64,000 nt of DNA from an uncultured Porphyromonadaceae bacterium (GTDB taxonomy: Bacteria > Bacteroidota > Bacteroidia > Bacteroidales > Coprobacteraceae), in the NCBI GenBank assembly GCA_900545915.1, contig URAV01000009.1, positions 1 through 64,000 on the forward strand, given 5' to 3'. Positions 61,094 to 64,000 of this stretch are shown in pieces. Every line of letters starts with the position of its first letter. Positions within the stretch are counted from its first letter, which is position 1. Under the pieces are notes generated by a model. The model did no database searches, was not told where the DNA came from, and saw nothing but the letters and a program-made list of their open reading frames with translations. Both the position numbers and the translations under genes were made by a program.

Positions 61094-63067
61094 ATGTTGA
61101 AGCGGATATACGTGCCTTTATCTCTTTTTTTATTAGCGTGGTTGTTTACGGGATGCAACAGTGCAAAACTGAGCACGGCCGACGGACAATTTCGCCGGGG
61201 AGAATATTTCGCCGCCGCAGCGACATATCGTAAAGTATATAATAAGACCTCTCCTCGTAAAGAACGGGCGCTTAGGGGCAAGATAGCATTCCGTATGGCA
61301 ACTTGTTATCGCATGTTGAATTCCGCTCCTCGTTGTGCCGGGGCGTATCAAAATGCGATCAGATACCATTATCCGGATAGTACGGCTTATTTATATTTGG
61401 GTAGAGCGCTTCAAATGCAGGGCAAATATAAAGATGCGATAAAGAATTATGACCTTTATTTGGAAAAGAAGCCGGATGATCCTTTGGCATTAAACGGGAA
61501 AAAAGGATGTGAATTGGCTGTGGAGTTAAAGGCTAAGCCGACACGTTATGTTGTAAAGCGGGCTAATCTGTTTAATTCCAGAAGAAGCGAATGTAGTCCG
61601 ATGTTTTTGGGAAGTGATTATGATCAATTATATTTTTCTTCTACGAACGACAAGGCTTCAGGAAATAACAAGAGCGATATTACAGGAGTGAAGAATAATG
61701 ATATTTTCTTTTCAAAAAAGGATGAAAAAGGGGCATGGATGCGTCCCGAATTGGTAGAAGGGGAGGTGAATACCGAGCTGGACGAGGGAATTATCAGTTT
61801 CAGTCCCGATGGCAGTACGATGTATTTGACAAAAGCAAGAAGAGAACCCAATTCGGATACATCTGTCGAGATATTTACCTCGTCGCGTTCCGGAGCTAAA
61901 TGGAGTGCTGCGCAAAAATACGAGATTACCGGGGATACGTTGTCTGTTTTTGCACATCCGGCAGTGTCGCCTGATGGAGAGTACCTGTATTTTACCTCAG
62001 ATATGCCCGGAGGATACGGAGGAAAGGATCTTTGGCGTATCGCTCTGAATGATGAAAAAGGAGGAGTGGAAAATCTGGGGAGTCAGATAAATACTCCGGG
62101 AGATGAGGTTTTTCCGTATATTCGTGAAAACGGAGATCTGTATTTTTCATCGGACGGGCATCCGGGAATGGGGGGGCTTGATCTGTTTAAGGCAAAAATG
62201 AATGAGTATGGGGTTTGGCAGATTGAAAATTTGGGATATCCGATAAATTCTCCTTCTGATGATTTCGGTATTACGTTCGGATCGGGTGAATCCGGATTTT
62301 TCAGTTCTAACCGTAATGATGCCCGAGGATATGACCATATTTATAGTTTTGAATTGCCTACGATCAATGTGTGGGTGACCGGAGTCGTTATCGACCGTGA
62401 CGAAGAACCTGTTCCGGATGCGATTATCCGTATTGTCGGTAAAGATGGTTCTAATCAAAAAGCTATAGCCCGTAAGGACGGAACTTATAAATTCCCTTTA
62501 AGTTTAGGTACGGATTATGTAATGATGGCCGGATGCCGGGGATTCTTGAATGCCAAAAATGAAATGCGTACCAGTGATGAAGAAAAAAATATCACCTATT
62601 CGGTCGACTTTATTCTTGCATCTATAACGAAACCGGTATTGATCGAAAATATATTTTATGATTTTGATAAGGCTACATTGCGTCCCGAGTCGGCGACAGC
62701 GTTGGATGAGTTGATAAAAATGCTCGAAGACAATCCGAATGTGACGATCGAGTTGGGTGCACATACCGATATGAAAGGAACGGATGCTTATAATTTGAAT
62801 TTGTCGGAGCGTCGGGCAAAATCTGTCGTAGATTATTTGATAGCCGGAGGGATTGCGGCAGATCGTCTTACTCCGAAAGGTTACGGTGAAAGTCAGCCTA
62901 AAACGATAACCAAAAAAATGGCACAGAAGTATCCGATGTTTAAAGAAGGAGATGTGCTTACCGAAGAATATATTCTCGCATTACCTGAAGATCAGCAGGA
63001 AATCGCCAATCAGATAAACCGCCGCACCGAATTTCGTGTGTTGAAAATAAATTACGGCTTGTATTGA
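61094..63067 (+). CDS. OmpA-family lipoprotein with TPR, PD40 and regulatory-like domains (PorE-like)
   Basis: This 657-aa lipoprotein is counted from the ATG at 61094 (an upstream TTG at 61085 is rejected). A lipobox ends at FTGC (Cys20). Domains in order are TPR-like helices (about 30-140), a WD40/PD40 beta-propeller (about 150-420, with repeats such as ISFSPDGSTMYLTKA and AVSPDGEYLYFTSD), a CarboxypepD_reg-like fold (about 425-510) and a C-terminal OmpA peptidoglycan-binding domain (about 530-655, NIFYDFDKATLRPES, NLSERRAKSVVDYL). This order matches PorE (PG1058), a type IX secretion component that ties the machinery to peptidoglycan. The same architecture occurs in other OmpA proteins, so the T9SS role is not proven. 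Confidence 0.85.
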   Translation: MLKRIYVPLSLFLLAWLFTGCNSAKLSTADGQFRRGEYFAAAATYRKVYNKTSPRKERALRGKIAFRMATCYRMLNSAPRCAGAYQNAIRYHYPDSTAYLYLGRALQMQGKYKDAIKNYDLYLEKKPDDPLALNGKKGCELAVELKAKPTRYVVKRANLFNSRRSECSPMFLGSDYDQLYFSSTNDKASGNNKSDITGVKNNDIFFSKKDEKGAWMRPELVEGEVNTELDEGIISFSPDGSTMYLTKARREPNSDTSVEIFTSSRSGAKWSAAQKYEITGDTLSVFAHPAVSPDGEYLYFTSDMPGGYGGKDLWRIALNDEKGGVENLGSQINTPGDEVFPYIRENGDLYFSSDGHPGMGGLDLFKAKMNEYGVWQIENLGYPINSPSDDFGITFGSGESGFFSSNRNDARGYDHIYSFELPTINVWVTGVVIDRDEEPVPDAIIRIVGKDGSNQKAIARKDGTYKFPLSLGTDYVMMAGCRGFLNAKNEMRTSDEEKNITYSVDFILASITKPVLIENIFYDFDKATLRPESATALDELIKMLEDNPNVTIELGAHTDMKGTDAYNLNLSERRAKSVVDYLIAGGIAADRLTPKGYGESQPKTITKKMAQKYPMFKEGDVLTEEYILALPEDQQEIANQINRRTEFRVLKINYGLY

Positions 63068-63268
63068 TTTCTCGAAATTTCCGAAAAAGCATTTTCAGAG
63101 AATTTATACTGTCTTTAGAATATTCTTAAAAATAAAAAAGGGGATTTCTTGCAGATCCTGGATTATCTTAAAAGTTTTTACTTTCCTTAATTTTGTGACA
63201 TATTGTTCTGTTATTGCGTGTATTTCCCATATTTTTGTTATTGTATATCGAAATATTTAGGTATATTG

Positions 63269-63299
63269 TTTGCTATCATTTAAGATTGTCTTATATTTG
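63269..63299 (+). promoter_or_regulatory. Promoter of the aminotransferase gene
   Basis: TTTG at 63269-63272, a 19-bp spacer and TATATTTG at 63292-63299 match the Bacteroidetes consensus exactly. The predicted start lies about 48 nt before the ATG at 63353. Confidence 0.85.
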
Positions 63300-63352
63300 C
63301 AAGCGTAAAATAGTTAAAATGCAGAAAGTAATAATTTAAACAAATATCACCC

Positions 63353-64000
63353 ATGAATCAGATTTCAGAACGTTTGGCAAGCCTCTCTCCTTCAGAGACG
63401 TTGGCCATGTCGCAGAAAAGTAATGAATTGAAAGCTCAAGGAATAGACATCATCAATTTAAGTGTAGGAGAACCTGATTTCAATACCCCCGATCACATTA
63501 AAGCCGCAGCGAAAAAAGCGATTGATGATAATTTTTCGTTCTATTCTCCAGTTCCCGGATATATGGATCTGCGTAAAGCTATATGTGCGAAACTGAAAAA
63601 TGAAAATGCGCTGGAGTTCACTCCCGACCAGATTGTTGTATCGAACGGTGCAAAACAATCTATTTGTAACGCGATATTGAGTCTTATCGATCCGGAAGAC
63701 GAAGTGATTATTCCTGCTCCATATTGGGTGAGCTATGTAGAAATGGTGAAGCTTGCCGAAGGTAAAAGCGTGATTATTACGGCAGGTATCGATCAGGATT
63801 TCAAAATTACGCCTGCTCAGCTCGAAGCTGCGATTACGCCTAAAACCAAAGCGTTGATTTTATGTTCGCCGTCTAACCCGACAGGAAGTGTTTATTCGAA
63901 AGAAGAATTAAAAGCTTTAGCGGATGTATTGGCTAAATATCCCCGAGTGATTGTATTGGCTGATGAAATTTATGAACACATTAATTATATAGGAGGGCAT
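63353..64000 (+). CDS. aspC: Aspartate aminotransferase-type PLP enzyme, 5' part (cut by window end)
   Basis: The first 216 residues are present and the gene runs off the window. Class I aminotransferase motifs are INLSVGEPDFNTP near residue 34, the PLP-contact segment VVSNGAKQSICNAI near 97, APYWVSY, CSPSNPTGSVYSKEEL near 180 and ADEIYEH near 205, with the catalytic lysine beyond the edge. It fits subgroup I-beta aspartate aminotransferases, which move amino groups between aspartate and 2-oxoglutarate. The ATG at 63353 fits the strong upstream promoter. Confidence 0.93.
   Translation, partial: MNQISERLASLSPSETLAMSQKSNELKAQGIDIINLSVGEPDFNTPDHIKAAAKKAIDDNFSFYSPVPGYMDLRKAICAKLKNENALEFTPDQIVVSNGAKQSICNAILSLIDPEDEVIIPAPYWVSYVEMVKLAEGKSVIITAGIDQDFKITPAQLEAAITPKTKALILCSPSNPTGSVYSKEELKALADVLAKYPRVIVLADEIYEHINYIGGH

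Noticed and set aside
62170..62176. G7 run in the PorE-like gene
   Set aside because: It is shorter than the G9 tract at 28171 and lies mid-gene in a Gly-rich loop, so chance is enough to explain it.
1..64000. tRNA, rRNA, CRISPR arrays, integrases and transposases
   Set aside because: I looked for cloverleaf ends, regularly spaced repeats and DDE or tyrosine recombinase proteins and found none; the repeats present are dispersed, not regularly spaced.

Overview
The window looks like a chromosomal segment of a gut-type Bacteroidales bacterium. The evidence is a SusC/SusD/SusE cluster, a primary sigma factor of the short Bacteroidetes type (286 aa), repeated promoters of the form TTTG-N19/20-TAnnTTTG, almost no Shine-Dalgarno sites, a NUDIX-type sugar regulator, a DUF5723 outer-membrane protein, a Smr protein of the DUF2027 type, a PorE-like OmpA lipoprotein and an anaerobic sulfatase maturase. 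Base composition is AT-rich (roughly 40% GC by eye). A genus such as Coprobacter or Barnesiella is plausible but is an inference only. No tRNA, rRNA, prophage, transposase or CRISPR array was found.

Layout. 1-860: ridA and a divergent small gene that is frame-disrupted at an A7 run. 1118-6238: a D-xylose operon (NUDIX regulator, xylulokinase, xylose isomerase, xylose/H+ symporter). 6443-13197: SLC13-type transporter, GtrB-like glycosyltransferase, heparinase II/III-like protein and a YihY/BrkB membrane protein. 13230-13573: RNase P RNA on the minus strand. 13864-17189: HtrA protease, rpoD and a small outer-membrane protein. 17304-23772: the leucine operon, preceded by a Leu/Ile-rich leader peptide and an attenuator-like terminator, then leuA-leuC-leuD-cimA-leuB. 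LeuCD and LeuB can serve both the leucine route and the citramalate route to isoleucine, which fits a leader rich in both Leu and Ile codons.

24025-36268: beta-helix lipoprotein, dnaX, cdd, a LysM glucosaminidase, a small anchored protein, a DUF5723 barrel with a giant lipoprotein, and asparaginase. 36365-41780: a SusC/D/E uptake operon with no glycoside hydrolase or regulator in view. 42255-45260: two small membrane or secreted proteins and an MsbA-like ABC exporter. 45721-54909: two tandem paralogous outer-membrane beta-barrel proteins, then an operon of sulfatase maturase, mntP, apbE and a GNAT acetyltransferase.

55408-57838 is the most unusual part: seven tandem paralogues of a ~105-aa cytosolic protein, many in ATGA-overlapping pairs, the last one frameshifted, followed at once by a stand-alone AAA/ABC-type ATPase. 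I do not recognise the family. 58684-64000 is housekeeping: Smr protein, queA, PorE-like lipoprotein and the start of an aspartate-type aminotransferase.

A dispersed ~175-bp repeat with ~18-bp terminal inverted repeats and no coding capacity (MITE-like) recurs in both orientations in the intergenic gaps: four (near-)full copies, two truncated copies, several single ends and one 52-bp ends-only derivative.
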